A stretch of DNA of 64,000 nucleotides from Fragilaria crotonensis (GCA_022925895.1 JAKSYS010000124.1:48910-112909), one strand, 5' to 3'. Counted from the stretch's first letter, positions 10,484-22,036 are shown. A program made the numbers and translations. Notes: generated by a model from the sequence alone, not told the origin.

Positions 10484-11120
10484 TAGTAGTGAAGTAGCTC
10501 GTGTGCCCCTCCTTCACAATGGTTGCCCCGCAGTCGATCAATTGTTGTTGTGTGCTGTGTTGATCGTGATGTGTTGTTGTGTGTGCGTTGTGTTGCTTAG
10601 TTTGTTTGTTCTCAGTTTTGTGATGAGAGAACCCGCGCCAAAAAACAAATGACAACAAGAGCAGAGGATGATAGATCCAAGTCACAAAACTTTTTTGAAT
10701 ATCACATCATGCAAGATTCCATTGAGGCAGTTGTAACACATGTATTAAATAACGTCTCACAACCGTAAGTCAAATAGTCAAAAAAATGAAACGGTAAAAA
10801 AACGGCAATTGTATGACATAGACCATATAGTACTTTAATAGTATTTAATTGTACAGTGTAAAATTAATTAGCTGGCTGGATGCGCTCGAAATGGGGACAC
10901 AGACGGGCTCTCCCTACTGTACGTGTATAAAGTGTAGTAGTAGATTGTAGAGGCAGTTTTTCGTGTGATGGACAGGCGACGTACGTGGTCTCCAAGCCCA
11001 CTCATGAGGAGTCCAAGGGTGACGTGCGTAGTTAACATCCCTCTGTGGACTCCAGAGTCCGGAGTGTTGGCAATACTTCATCCTCTTAAAGCCGCAAGAC
11101 CACAACGTCCAGCTGCGAAG
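10484..11120. other. Spacer upstream of MULE (-) and FNR (+) genes
   Basis: Divergent intergenic region that should contain both promoters. It has a TTGTTGTG-rich patch at 10541-10600 and AT-rich sequence at 10770-10870. No defined regulatory site could be assigned. Confidence 0.4.
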
Positions 11121-12290
11121 ATGAAGACTGCTTTCTGTGTTGCCACCTTGTTCGCCTCGGCTTCGGCCTTCTCGCCGGCCGCTAAGCCAGCTTTCAGGTA
11201 AGATTAAACAGGCGTCAGCTGTGGTGAGGTGGTATGGGTTCATTCCTTGTGGTGGGCCGCGTTTCTACCGACCTTTAAGATCTTTCAAGTGCTTCCGAAT
11301 TTTTACCTTTCAGGTTGGTGCGTTAACCTCGCTCTTTCTTTCCTACTCTAAAGCACCGCCGCACGTGCCCAAGATTTTCTTGAGGCTGAGCCTTACTACG
11401 ATCAGACCGATGTCCCTCTTAATGTGTGGAAGAACAAGGCTCCGTTCACTGGAAAGGTTGTCTCGACGAAGCGTATTGTCGGACCAAAAGCCACCGGAGA
11501 GACTTGCCATATCATCATCGACCATGAGGGAGATTTCCCGTACTGGGAAGGACAATCGTGGGGTGTCATCCCCCCAGGAGTCCGCGAAAAGGACGGCAAG
11601 CCGCACTCTGTCCGCCTTTACTCCATCGCCTCGTCCCGTTATGGTGACGACATGACTGGAAAGACCGGATCGCTGTGCGTTCGTCGTGCCACCTACTGGT
11701 GCCCCGAACTCAAGGCTGATGATCCAGCCAAGAAGGGAATCTGCTCTAACTTTTTGTGCGACAGCACCTGGCACTGAAGTCGTCATGACTGGACCTGCCG
11801 GTAAGGTCATGCTCATGCCAGAGGAGGACCCAACGACTGACTACATCATGGTTGCCACTGGTACCGGTATTGCTCCATTCCGTGGTTTCGTCCGCCGCCT
11901 TTTGCTGAGGACACCCCTGCTGCCAGAGCTTACAAGGGTGAGGCTTGGTTGTTCCTCAGGTTGCCAACACGGATGCTCTCCTCTACGATGACGAGTTCCA
12001 AGCTGCCAAGGCCAAGTTCCTGAAAACTTCCGCCTTGATTATGCCCTCTCCCGTGAACAGGAGAACAAGAAGGGAGGCAAGATGTACATCAAGACAAGGT
12101 TGAGGAGTACGCTGACGAGATCTTTGCCAAGCTTGAAAACGGTGCCCACATGTACTTCTGCGGTCTTAAGGGAATGATGCCTGGAATCCAGGACATGCTC
12201 AAGGGTGTTGCCGAGTCGAAGGGACTTGACTACGAAGAGTGGCTCAAGGGGCTCAAGGCGAAGAAGCAGTGGCATGTTGAGGTGTACTAA
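11121..12290 (+). CDS. petH: Plastid ferredoxin-NADP+ reductase, frame-broken
   Basis: The enzyme passes electrons from photosystem I-reduced ferredoxin to NADP+ at the thylakoid surface. Exon 1 (11121-11197) encodes [20 protein letters not shown], a signal peptide with the ASAF motif used for import through diatom four-membrane plastids. A GT-AG intron (11198-11353) is inferred because it joins AF to [18 protein letters not shown] in frame. Exon 2 carries [13 protein letters not shown] (FAD site), [13 protein letters not shown] (NADP site), [17 protein letters not shown] and the C-terminal WHVEVY, all typical of FNR. The frame breaks near 11766, 11903, 11960, 12020 and 12090; each is mended by one or two bases, two of them beside homopolymers, while residues between breaks are conserved. 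That pattern fits uncorrected sequencing deletions, though a young pseudogene is possible. A polyadenylation-like AATAAA lies near 12329. Confidence 0.9.
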
Positions 12291-12443
12291 GCATGTTACT
12301 TGTTTGGTTAAACGTGGTTAGGCATATCAATAAAAAGCTAGAAAAGCGACAAAACTGTACGCTGCTTTCCTTTACGTACATTCCGCTAGCTACAAAACTT
12401 TGATAATTAATTGAGAAGAATGTTTGCATGCGACGATCAAGGC

Positions 12444-13592
12444 TCAAAGCTCCTGAATGATTGATTCACTACGCAGCAAGATAGCTTCGGCCCATATTCT
12501 TGCTCCCTTCGCTGATGGATGTATACCATCTGGAAGCAAATCTTTTGGAACCCGGCCATTTTCATCCTGAAAGAGGAATGCAGGGTCAAAATATTCCACT
12601 CCTTCCTGCCCTTCCGCATAGCAAGCCAGGCGCTCGTTGATCCACGTTACTGAAGCGTAGAATTTCGTGTCCTTCCACTCACGGCTGACCGGATTAGGTT
12701 TGGGCAATATCCCATTAATGACAAGCCGAACCCCGGGTCGTTGTTCTTGTAAGAAGTTGGCAATATTTATAATTCCAATTAGAATCGATTCCTTCGAACA
12801 ATTGTCAGCCTGATCATTGGTACCTATGAGAAGCCAAATCACAAGGGGATGTAACGAGGTGGGTAATTCGCCATATCGAAGACGATAGAGCAACTGCGGA
12901 CACTGTTATAATGCTCGTTAGAGCTAATGGCGCATGACAATGAAGGAATCTTTTTGACAAAATATACTCACTCGATCTCCCGCCAAACCCAAAACGACTG
13001 CTTGTCCATCAAACACTGCATCAAACTGCTTCTTCACAGACATGGTTTCTTGCGATGCAACTCCTAGATCAGTACCTCCCAAGTGCTCAACAATAGAATC
13101 GCCATACAGGACAACGCGCGCCGATGTTGCTTGGGCCGCAACGTTTCGATTGCGTTGATGCGCTTGGTCCCATTTTTGAAAGTATTGAGGCGTCCCAGGG
13201 ACACGGGCTATTGGCTCCAGGGGAGTCCTACAAGAGCACATACGGTGATCCTCGTTTCCACAAAATTCCGTGGCATGCTCGATTTGACGATGCAGCTGGG
13301 CGAAAGAAATGTTGTAGTCGTGGGCACATTGCAATTTGTCGGATGGATAGTCAGGAATGTTGAAATGCGTTCGATGTACGTGTTGATAAAACGAATACAG
13401 AAACGGCAGGATAAGAAGAAGCGCTAACCCCACTGACGCTATCATCCTCCAAAGACTTCCGAAACAATTAACGCGTTCATCGTGTTCGGGGCCAAAGTCG
13501 ACGATCGTTTTGAATTGCCGACAATCACACCACGTCCATCGTTCAGAGAGGAGGAGATAGCGGCTTAAACTCATCGTGCTCCTGCTCATCAT
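12444..13592 (-). CDS. Membrane-anchored SGNH/GDSL hydrolase (PAF-AH type), one intron
   Basis: Two exons (13592-12972 and 12902-12444) are joined across a 69-bp intron with donor GTGAGT and acceptor ACAG; splicing gives GDRCPQLLYRLRYGELP, which aligns with ADRSRNLLYRLQNGEMP of the neighbour gene. The product has 359 residues. Residues about 50-70 form one transmembrane segment (IASVGLALLLILPFLYSFY), implying a type II membrane protein with a lumenal or outer catalytic domain. The triad is visible: Ser166 in YGDSIVEH, with GTND downstream, and Asp332/His335 in DGIHPSAKG. The pattern resembles the catalytic subunits of PAF-acetylhydrolase Ib and related esterases; the substrate is unknown. Several paired Cys (CGNEDHRMCSC) lie between anchor and catalytic core. 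It is a diverged tandem duplicate of the gene at 14601-15770. An alternative start is Met7 (MSLSRY). Confidence 0.8.
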
Positions 13593-14600
13593 CCATCATG
13601 ATTGTATCAACATCGGCGAAGCGATGCCGTACAGAAGATGTCGAATCGTTCATAGTAAGGATAGAGATGACGACTATCGAACACGAATCAATACACTGTT
13701 TAGTGTTTAGGGGTTAGGGGGGACGTCCACTTGGTGAGAACACAGAAAAGAAAAGTGATCCAGAGAAATGAACCCAACAGAAGACCTAAAAAAATATAAC
13801 ATGTTGCACGCGTGATAAAGAATTCTACTATGGCCATATACTGTACTCCACAGTACACGAGACCTCCACGCATGAGAGTGTAGTGTGTAGTACTACGTCG
13901 TAGGCGTAAATTTCATGTTCGAGTCCTTCACACTGTACACTGTACTGCTCCCTGTGGCCTGTGGCTACTCTGCTTGACTTTTTTTTAAGAGTCGGGAGTT
14001 ATCGAGTCTGTCCAAAACACTTCGGTCTTGGACGATGTAATGTGAGTGCCATCACAACACAGGGCACCAGGTCGACATTGAAACTCATCTGCCGGCGCCT
14101 ATGTGCTATGTCCAACGAAGTCTAGTCGAACTGGAGCTGAACAAAAGAAAAGCAGTACCCACGTTTCTGCAACGTCCCAGAACCTGAACAGATTAGTCAA
14201 GGCATCATGGACAACCCTCGGTACATGCTATAGTAGATGCTTATCATCCCTATACTCACAATCTAATTGCTGCACGTAGCTCTGTATAGGTGAAAGGTGC
14301 TCCTGATACATTACGCCTCTGTTGACCGCGGTTGCTGCCATTCAAAATCAAACATGGCAGTCGATAGAACGCGTTGCAGCGAAGTGGGGTTGTAGCTTCT
14401 ACCCAGTTGTTGACGAAACCCAACCCTTTCTTCGCTGTTGTGCAGACACAGAAATAAATCATTTTGTCGATTGATCGACGCTCCGCCTTCATGGCACGAT
14501 CGAAGTCGAGGTATGTTTGAGGACACATCCATGCTGGTGCAGTGGAGCAACATTTTCGTCCTCATTTCGGTGGTAAACCCTCCTTGCCACCAATCGTCGT
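13593..14600. other. Spacer between the two SGNH genes
   Basis: No gene supported. It contains GTTTAGTGTTTAGGGGTTAG near 13700-13715, which resembles a degenerate telomeric repeat but is too short to interpret, and GTAC-rich sequence at 13840-13960. Confidence 0.4.
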
Positions 14601-15770
14601 TCAAGCCCAAACTCCCAAAAGTTTCAGCCGTGCGATTATGGCCAGTCCCCACAAACGGCGCCCCTCGTACGACGGATGCAGATAGTCCGGCATAAGAGTT
14701 TCGTTCACCAAGTCCTCGTCGTCGCGAAGGAAGATCGAGGTACCGTTGAAGAAGTCCAATTGTGGAAGTTCTGCGAGACACGCCAATCTCTCATTGATCC
14801 ATTGAAAGTCTTTCCAAAGACTGGACTCGAGTAGATTTTCACGGCCGCGAGGTAGAAGGCCTTGAAGTACGACGAGCGCATTTGGCTTTCGTGTTTGAGT
14901 CTCATACAGAACGGCCAACTGGCCAACAAGAATGGCCTCTCGATTGCAACCGTCAGGATAATCATTCGTTCCAATCAAGATCCACCACACCATGGGGTCG
15001 AGTGAATCCGGCATCTCGCCATTTTGCAGCCTGTAGAGAAGATTTCTGGAACGATCTGCTGATATGCCAAGAACAACTGCATGGTCCTGAAACAAGTCAT
15101 TCCATAATTCTGTCACAGAAGACGTATTATCAAGTGGCCTTGCCATGATAGTTCCTAGCCACAACTCCATGATAGAGTCTCCCAGAAAGGCGAGGTCGAG
15201 ATCTTTGGGCGCAGATGACGCAAGCTCCTGATTTCGCTCGAAGGCATTGTTCCAAGCTCGGTCTCTCTCAGGCCGGTCTGCGAAGTGCGGTGCAGTTGGT
15301 ACAGTTGGATTCAAACACTGACACGGCATCGTATCTTGGTCCCGGCAGAACTCTCCGAACTCATTAAGTTTCATGTCCATAAAGAGTTGCGAGTACGATA
15401 TGTTGAGTTCTAGAGCACAGGAGAGTTTGTCAGCCTCTATGAAGAACCCAACTTCTGGATATTGATGCGACGGTAACGGACGCTGATGATAACGCTTGTG
15501 GCTCGTGTGTAAAAATGGGCCCAAAAATGCGCACGTCAGGAGCAAACTGGCAGCAACTTTCCAAGAATATGACCAACATGAGGTGTCTTCTTCGTCGTCA
15601 TCTTGAGCATGACGGAATTCGAGTTTCTTTCGCACCAATCGTATCTCTTCCTCGTCAATATGACCGCGGGACGAGTCTCTGTAGGAGCCGCGGCGATGGG
15701 TGATGCTGCTACTCATGTTGGTGGCACAGAGTGGGGAGGGATATGTTGATCGAGATTCACTCATCGACAA
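14601..15770 (-). CDS. Membrane-anchored SGNH/GDSL hydrolase (PAF-AH type), intronless
   Basis: An uninterrupted 389-residue ORF. The N-terminal 70 residues are charged and cytosolic in character, followed by a transmembrane segment around residues 70-88 (WKVAASLLLTCAFLGPFL), then a Cys-rich linker (CRDQDTMPCQCLNP). Catalytic blocks are Ser199 in FLGDSIMELW, LIGTNDYPDG, and Asp362/His365 in DYLHPSYEGRRLW. This spacing is that of SGNH esterases close to the PAF-acetylhydrolase Ib catalytic subunits. It probably removes acyl or acetyl groups from a lipid or glycan in the secretory pathway; the substrate cannot be told. It lies 1 kb upstream of, and on the same strand as, its intron-containing paralogue, so the pair arose by tandem duplication followed by strong divergence. 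The Met19 codon (MSSSITHRRG) is an alternative start. Confidence 0.85.
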   Translation of the reverse strand: MSMSESRSTYPSPLCATNMSSSITHRRGSYRDSSRGHIDEEEIRLVRKKLEFRHAQDDDEEDTSCWSYSWKVAASLLLTCAFLGPFLHTSHKRYHQRPLPSHQYPEVGFFIEADKLSCALELNISYSQLFMDMKLNEFGEFCRDQDTMPCQCLNPTVPTAPHFADRPERDRAWNNAFERNQELASSAPKDLDLAFLGDSIMELWLGTIMARPLDNTSSVTELWNDLFQDHAVVLGISADRSRNLLYRLQNGEMPDSLDPMVWWILIGTNDYPDGCNREAILVGQLAVLYETQTRKPNALVVLQGLLPRGRENLLESSLWKDFQWINERLACLAELPQLDFFNGTSIFLRDDEDLVNETLMPDYLHPSYEGRRLWGLAIIARLKLLGVWA

Positions 15771-15993
15771 CCCGCACTTTCAGAATGTCTGAAGGGGATC
15801 GGAAGATCGTAAGTCGGATTCTGGCGACGGCCCTCCGGTACTGTGCCCGTACCTTACTGTACGTGGTGCTCCGAGTACTGCCGGTAGATGTACGTGTACA
15901 TACCGTACCACTATCTAACTGGTACTGAGTACTGAGTACTACAAAAGCTACGCGAGCGCTATCGGGAGTAGTCTACTGTACCGTATTTCACGG
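15771..15993. promoter_or_regulatory. Likely upstream region of the 389-residue hydrolase
   Basis: The 220 bp between the hydrolase start and the Copia 5' LTR is GTAC-rich. The Copia insertion therefore lies just outside the likely promoter of this gene. No individual site could be defined. Confidence 0.3.
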
Positions 15994-16200
15994 TGAATGA
16001 ATACGGTGGTACTGTACTGTCTAATACGGTATGGTACGGTTAGCCGTTTCATGTGAGATGTGTTAGCGATAGATCGGAGATCAGCGGGGAGCAGCGTAGT
16101 GTGAAATAACTTACTCTTTTTTTACGTTTTATCTGAGTTCATCATCTTTACCATCTTTCGAGTAAGTTATCATCTGAGCATGGCACAGCGATATTAATAC
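15994..16200 (+). repeat. Copia 5' LTR
   Basis: The 207-bp repeat is nearly identical to 22164-22369. It contains AACTTACTCTTTTTTTACG and ends ATATTAATAC. The sequence just after it (GGTTTATCAGACCC) resembles an initiator-tRNA-Met primer-binding site with one extra base. Confidence 0.93.
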
Positions 16201-16500
16201 GGTTTATCAGACCCAGCGTTACCATTGCGTTTGCGAGTGAAAGTGAAGTGCAATTGCTTGGATTTGAATTTAGCGAACATTCTGTCGTTGGTGTCAATAT
16301 TCTCGAGATATAGTTGACGACGGTCAACTGGGGTTCCGAGAGCACCTGATAATGAGAACGAGAAGGAATCTTCCCTGTTATCTCAAGCGTAGCAAGCGAG
16401 AACCTGAAAAAGGCTGATCACCTTGACGGTAATAGCGATGACCCGTGTTGCCCCGCACGTACTATACTAACAGTATACCGGTTACTCCATAAAAGGAAAC

Positions 16501-17955
16501 ATGGCTGATTTGGCTGAAGCGGCCGTTGGGCTCGTGGGTATTCCCTACGTCCTTAACGTGATTGGATTCAATCTCCCGATTGAGCGCGAGAGTATTATGG
16601 CGGCAGGATTGTCTGAATTCTCAGACTTTCGTTTCATTGAGGAAAAGGACATTCGTGATATGTCAGAAGAGTTTGGAAAGCGCAATATTGCAGCAGGCAA
16701 GATTGTGTTTGGAATTGGGAGAATCAAGAGAATGATCGGTGCTATGCACTGGGTTCAAGATTGTTACAGGGCAAGCGACGTTCCTCGTCATGAGGATTTT
16801 AATGAGGACATCTTGCTCGAGGCACTTAGTTTGGCAAAGGTTAGGAAAACGGACATTGATTTGGTCGATACGAACGCCAAGGCCGTCAATCCGGGTAAGT
16901 TCAAGGATGAACGCAAGTGGCCAGAGTGGGAGCGTGCATTTGAAAACTATTTGTCAGTGATTCCTGGGGTGAATGGCGTTCCTCTCTCGTATGTCATAAG
17001 GGAGGTGGAAGCACCTCTCGCAGGAATGATGTATGAGACTCATAATGAGAGGTTGATCAATCGTGCTCCGTTGGTTGGAAACTATTTTGTTGCGGACACC
17101 AGGCGAGTCCATACATTGCTTGCTGGGTTTATTCAAGGCGAAGCGAGCGAGAATTGGATTCGCAGTATCGCGAAATTCCAAGATGGGCGTCGAGATTTCA
17201 TTGCTCTACGACGTCATTATGCAGGCGAAGGCAATGCGACGAGACGTATTGCAGATGCCAAGCGAATCCAGACTTCCCTCCATTACAAGACTGAGCGTGC
17301 GTTACCCTTTGGCAAGTTCCTTGACTCATTGCAAAAGATGTTCACGATATTTGAAGAAGAAGGCGAGCCACTGTCAGAACGCGCGAAAGTAGATGAGTTA
17401 TTGACTAAAGTTCAGAGCACAGCGCTCTCGGCGGCAGTGGCAAGTTTGCGATTTCAGCTGAATACGGACGGCGTTACGTTTACGAGAGCGGCCAATCATT
17501 TGACGGCAGAAGTCACGCAATCGTCAGATTACCAGTTGGCAAGAAAGATAAGTGCGGTCGGAACTTCTGGAGGGCGTGGTCAGGGTCGCGGCGGCGGTCG
17601 AGGTTATCAAGGCCGTGGTGGACGAGGCGGTCGTGGTCGCGGCACCGGTCGCGGGCACGGGCGCGGTGACAAACGAAGTACCACTTACTATTCTCCCGAA
17701 GAATGGGAAAAGTTGTCGTATGAAGAGCGGGACAAGATTCGTAAGGAACGTGATAAGAAGGGCGAGCAAGGTGGAACCAAGCGAAACGTTTCGGAAATGA
17801 CGACCAAACAACTGACTGCAGCGATTATCAGCTCAATCCAAAAGGTGGCTAATGGAGATGACAAGGACAAAGATGACAGTACACCCAAGAAGTCGAATGC
17901 TGGTGATGCTTTTGGCGGAAGGGAAGGTGCGAAGCGGAGCAAGACCAGCGAATGA
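16501..17955 (+). CDS. gag: Copia Gag protein
   Basis: An uninterrupted 484-residue ORF starting 300 bp after the 5' LTR. The helical N-terminal two thirds carries the capsid-type pattern with ENWIRSIAKF and RRDFIALRRHYAGEGNATRR. Residues about 355-390 form an Arg/Gly-rich stretch (GRGQGRGGGRGYQGRGGRGG) that probably binds RNA in place of the usual CCHC zinc knuckle, which is absent. The C-terminus is charged. The frame ends in TGA at 17953-17955, and the same frame reopens immediately as protease, so Gag and Pol are separated by a single in-frame stop followed by CTC. Confidence 0.9.
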   Translation: MADLAEAAVGLVGIPYVLNVIGFNLPIERESIMAAGLSEFSDFRFIEEKDIRDMSEEFGKRNIAAGKIVFGIGRIKRMIGAMHWVQDCYRASDVPRHEDFNEDILLEALSLAKVRKTDIDLVDTNAKAVNPGKFKDERKWPEWERAFENYLSVIPGVNGVPLSYVIREVEAPLAGMMYETHNERLINRAPLVGNYFVADTRRVHTLLAGFIQGEASENWIRSIAKFQDGRRDFIALRRHYAGEGNATRRIADAKRIQTSLHYKTERALPFGKFLDSLQKMFTIFEEEGEPLSERAKVDELLTKVQSTALSAAVASLRFQLNTDGVTFTRAANHLTAEVTQSSDYQLARKISAVGTSGGRGQGRGGGRGYQGRGGRGGRGRGTGRGHGRGDKRSTTYYSPEEWEKLSYEERDKIRKERDKKGEQGGTKRNVSEMTTKQLTAAIISSIQKVANGDDKDKDDSTPKKSNAGDAFGGREGAKRSKTSE

Positions 17956-20900
17956 CTCGCGGCCGTGAATCGAGCAGCGGTATCGGCGTACTCAACAACA
18001 CTAAGAAGGGTGGCAGCGGTTGCGATTTGCTCTGTTGTCTACCGAAATTCCAATAACACTGTGACGGCGCGAAACGAACTTGATTCACATGCAGATACGT
18101 GTGCTCTTGGCTCTAACTTTGTCCCTTTGCACTACACCGGTAGAGTATGCGATGTATCCCCTTACAATTCAACTTATGATCCTGAGCGTGACATTCCCAT
18201 CGTGACCGGGGCGACAGCGTACACTGATCCACACACAGGTCAAGTATTTATATTGGTCATCAACGAGGCTTTATGGTTTGGTGAACGGTTGTCGAATTCT
18301 CTGATCAACCCAAACCAGTTGCGCTATGCGGGCGTCATTGATCAGGACAATCCTTTTGACACGTCCGAGCCGATTGCGATTAAACATGACGAGGTAAACG
18401 TGCCGTTGTTACTTGATGGTACTAACCTGTTCTTTCAAACTACCACCCCCACACAGTCGGACCTTGACAATTGCCCACACATCGAATTGACCTTTGACTC
18501 CGAATGGAATCCGCATACTGTCCAGCTGGCTGCGGCACAGTCTACGGCGGCGGCAGATGCATTCGGCAACGAGTTCGGAGAAATGGAACCAGGATTATTG
18601 CAAATTTCGTCGATTTACAGCTTTAGGGAGATGACTGAAAATATGCGCAATCAAAGGAATGTGTGCCATTGACGTGGCGGAACGGAAAACGTTTGTATCA
18701 AAGGATCGTCATCCAGCCGTCACGAAAGAAAGAACACTGAGTGAGAGATGGAATATTGACTCAATCAAGCGAAGCAGACACTGCGAGTAACAACCCAACG
18801 AGGAGTGCGATCAGCGATATTGCCAATGAGCCGACGGTATCGTACCGATCGGATGTATCAGCAAAAGAAGTTGAGAAATCAAAAGTTTTATACTGACACC
18901 TTGTTCGGTCGTTGCAAGTCGATATCTAACAATGTGTGCGCTCAAGTATTCGCCAATGAGTCGTTCTATGTCAAAGCATATCCGATGGAGTCTAAGGCAA
19001 TGGCAGGAAAAGCTCTGCGGCAGTTCATACGAGATTTCGGTGTTCCTGAGCAGTTAACATCAGATGGTGCAGCGGAGCAGACAGGACCGGGCACTGAGTT
19101 CGTCAAGAACATCAAGAAGTATGATATCCAACATCATGTAACGGAACCAAATCGACCGCAGCAGAATCGGGCGGAGTCGGTAATCCGAGAGGTCAAGCGG
19201 CGGTGGTTTCGACAAATGGTGAAGAAGAGAGTCCCACGACGACTTTGGGACTACGGTATAGTATGGGTTTGCGAAATCATGTCACTCACTGCGAATTCTA
19301 ATTTTGCACTAGAGGGTCGGACACCATTGGAACAACTAACCGGCGAGACACCCGACATTTCAGAGTATCTTGATTTTGGGTTTTATGATTGTGTTTGGTA
19401 CAGAGACAATGCGGGCGTCGGCGACAATAAGTTTGGCCGATGGCTTGGAGTGTCACATCGTGTCGGGAGCTTGATGTCGTTCTGGATTTTGACGGAAGCC
19501 GGAAATGTTATATCTCGAACAACGGTCCAGCGTGTCACTAACTTGGAATTGACCACAGCGGAGGTGAAACAAAGAATGAAGGAATATGACGAGCGTATCA
19601 AGGAATTATTGAATGACGACGATCTTATCCTCGTTCCGGACAATGATGAGGGAGTTTTGCAAGATTGGAACGATCACACTGAGTTAGACGACGAAGATTT
19701 TGCGAGAGAGTTTAACGAGATCATATCGGATGAGCTCATTCCCGATGTTGACGAAGACTTCACACCTGACACAATTGGAGACGCGTACCTGGCGAAGGAA
19801 GTGTTAATACCGGACGGGGCAGATACAGTTGATGTTGGACGAGTCACTAAGCGCTTGCGTGATGCCGAAGGTCGCCCAATTGGGGTTGCCAACGAAAATC
19901 CATTGTTGGATACAAGGGAGTATGCGGTTGAATTTCACGATGGTCGCGTCGAATCTTTGTCCGCTAATTTGATTGCAAAGAATTTATACTCACAACTTGA
20001 TGACGAAGGCAAGCGACATTTGTTGCTCGCTGATATCATTGACCACAGGCGTGACGAGCGAGCGATCGACAAGGCAGATGCGTTTATTAAGCGACGAAAC
20101 GGTGTTCGGCGAAGACGACAGACAACTCAAGGTTGGCAACTGCTTTGCGAGTGGAAGGATGGCAGTACTAATTGGGTTGCACTGAAGGATGCTCGGCAGT
20201 CGTACCCTGTGCTCGTGGCGGAATATGCTGTTGCAAATAGAATCGATGATGAGCCTGCTTTTGCGTGGTGGGTGCATGATGTCATCAAGAAACGCGACAG
20301 GATAATCGCGAAGGTCAAGTCAAAGTATTGGCAGAGGACACATAAGTATGGTATCAAAATTCCGAAGTCCGTGCAGGAAGCGATCGCCATCGATAAAGAA
20401 AATGGTAATACCTTATGGTGGGATGCAATCTGTAAAGAAATGAAAAATGTGATGCCGGCCTTTGAGAAATGGGAAGGCAGGGAAGGAGAGCTACCACCAG
20501 GATTTCAACGGATCAAGTGCCATTTTATCTTCGATATCAAGATGGGCGAAAATTTTAGGCGGAAAGCGCGACTAGTAGCGAATGGTAATGAAACGGAGAC
20601 TCCAGCGGCATTGACATACTCGTCGGTGGTCTCCAGGGACTCGGTAAGAATCGCATTGTTGGTAGCGTCGCTCAATGAACTTGATATACTCGCGTGTGAT
20701 ATACAAAATGCATATTTGACTGCGGAATGTCGAGAGAAAATTTACATCATTGCAGGTCCGGAGTTTGGCTCGTTGGAAGGGAGCGTCATGATTATCCGGA
20801 AGGCTTTGTACGGGCTGAAGTCGAGCGGGGCGGCGTTTCGAGCGCACTTGGCGGAAACGTTGTATGATTTGAACTATACTCCGACAAAGGCCGACCCGGA

Positions 20901-22036
20901 TGTTTGGATCCGACCGGCAGTCAAGCCGTGTGGGTTTGAGTATTACGAGATGACACTGGTTTATGTTGACGATATAATGTGTATCTCCCATGATCCAAAA
21001 GCGACAATGCAAGGTATACAAGCGACTTTTAAACTGAAAGACGACAAGATTGAGAAGCCAGAGAATTACTTGGGAGCGCAATTGTCGCAACGAATTATCG
21101 ATGGTCAAGAATGCTGGAACATGACGTCGGAGCAATACGTTAAGGCGGCTATAGTTAATGTTGAGGCGGCATTGGATAAGAGCGGACAGAGGTTGCCGTC
21201 GAGGGCTACGACGCCGATGCAGTCGGGCTATCGGCCGGAACTGGATGCCACGGCGGAGTTGAATCTGTCAGGAATGAGATACTACCAAGAATTGATCGGA
21301 GTCCTGCGGTGGGCGGTTGAACTTGGTAGGATTGATATCCTGCTCGAAGTTTCTTTACTTTCATCTCACCTTGCGTTACCCAGAGAAGGACATCTTCAAC
21401 AGGTGTATCACATATTTGCGTACCTAAAGAATAACACGAAGCGTACGCTTGCGTTTGATCCGACACATCCTATGATTGATGAATCCAGATTCATTCAATG
21501 TGACTGGCACGATTTCTACAGAGACGCTAAGGAGCCGATTCCAGGGGACGCGCCGGAGCCTCGTGGAAATGTGGTATCAACGCATTGTTTCGTTGATGCT
21601 GATCATGCGGGCAATCGTAACACGTCGTTCTCAAACTGGTATTCTTATTTTTGTTAACAGGGCGCCGACGATTTGGTACAGTAAGGGACAGACGACTGTG
21701 GAAACATCTACATTTGGTAGCGAATTTGTGGCTATGAGGATCGCAGTCGAGTTGACCGAAGCGTTACGTTACAAGTTGCGAATGTTCGGTATACCGATAT
21801 TGGGACCCACCAATGTTTATTGTGATAATGAGGCAGTGACGAAGAATGCAATTTACCCGGAATCAACACTTAAGAAAAAGCACAACTCCATTGCGTATCA
21901 TCGAACGAGGGAAGCGGTTGCGGCGGGCACGATCCGAGTAACGAAAGAGGATGGGAAAACAAATTTGGCGGACGTGCTCACCAAGCCATTACCGCAAGTG
22001 ACGAAAGAATTTCTGTGTAACAAATTTATGTATTGA
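17956..22036 (+). CDS. pol: Copia Pol: protease, integrase, RT, RNase H (frame-broken)
   Basis: The frame continues from gag after its stop. Protease shows NELDSHADTCALG. A shift near 18661 and its compensation near 18750 interrupt the pre-integrase region. Numbered from 18805, the integrase has Asp31 (FYTDTLFG), Asp87 (LTSDGAAEQ) and Glu124 (NRAESVIRE), a DDE triad with 36 residues between the last two. Reverse transcriptase has YVDD at residues 720-723. RNase H starts at CFVDADHAGNR near 21590; there the frame slips and resumes as SQTGILIFVNRAPTIWYSKG through VETSTFGSEFVAMR to the end at 22036. Apart from these slips all key catalytic residues are present. The product would copy and integrate the element. 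Confidence 0.9.

Noticed and set aside
13700-13720. Telomere-like TTTAGGGGTTAGGGG
   Set aside because: Only two degenerate units, within a spacer between ordinary genes; not enough for an interstitial telomere.
14311-14781. 156-codon minus ORF overlapping the hydrolase
   Set aside because: Half of it is a shadow of the SGNH hydrolase C-terminus in another frame; the remainder has no recognisable features.
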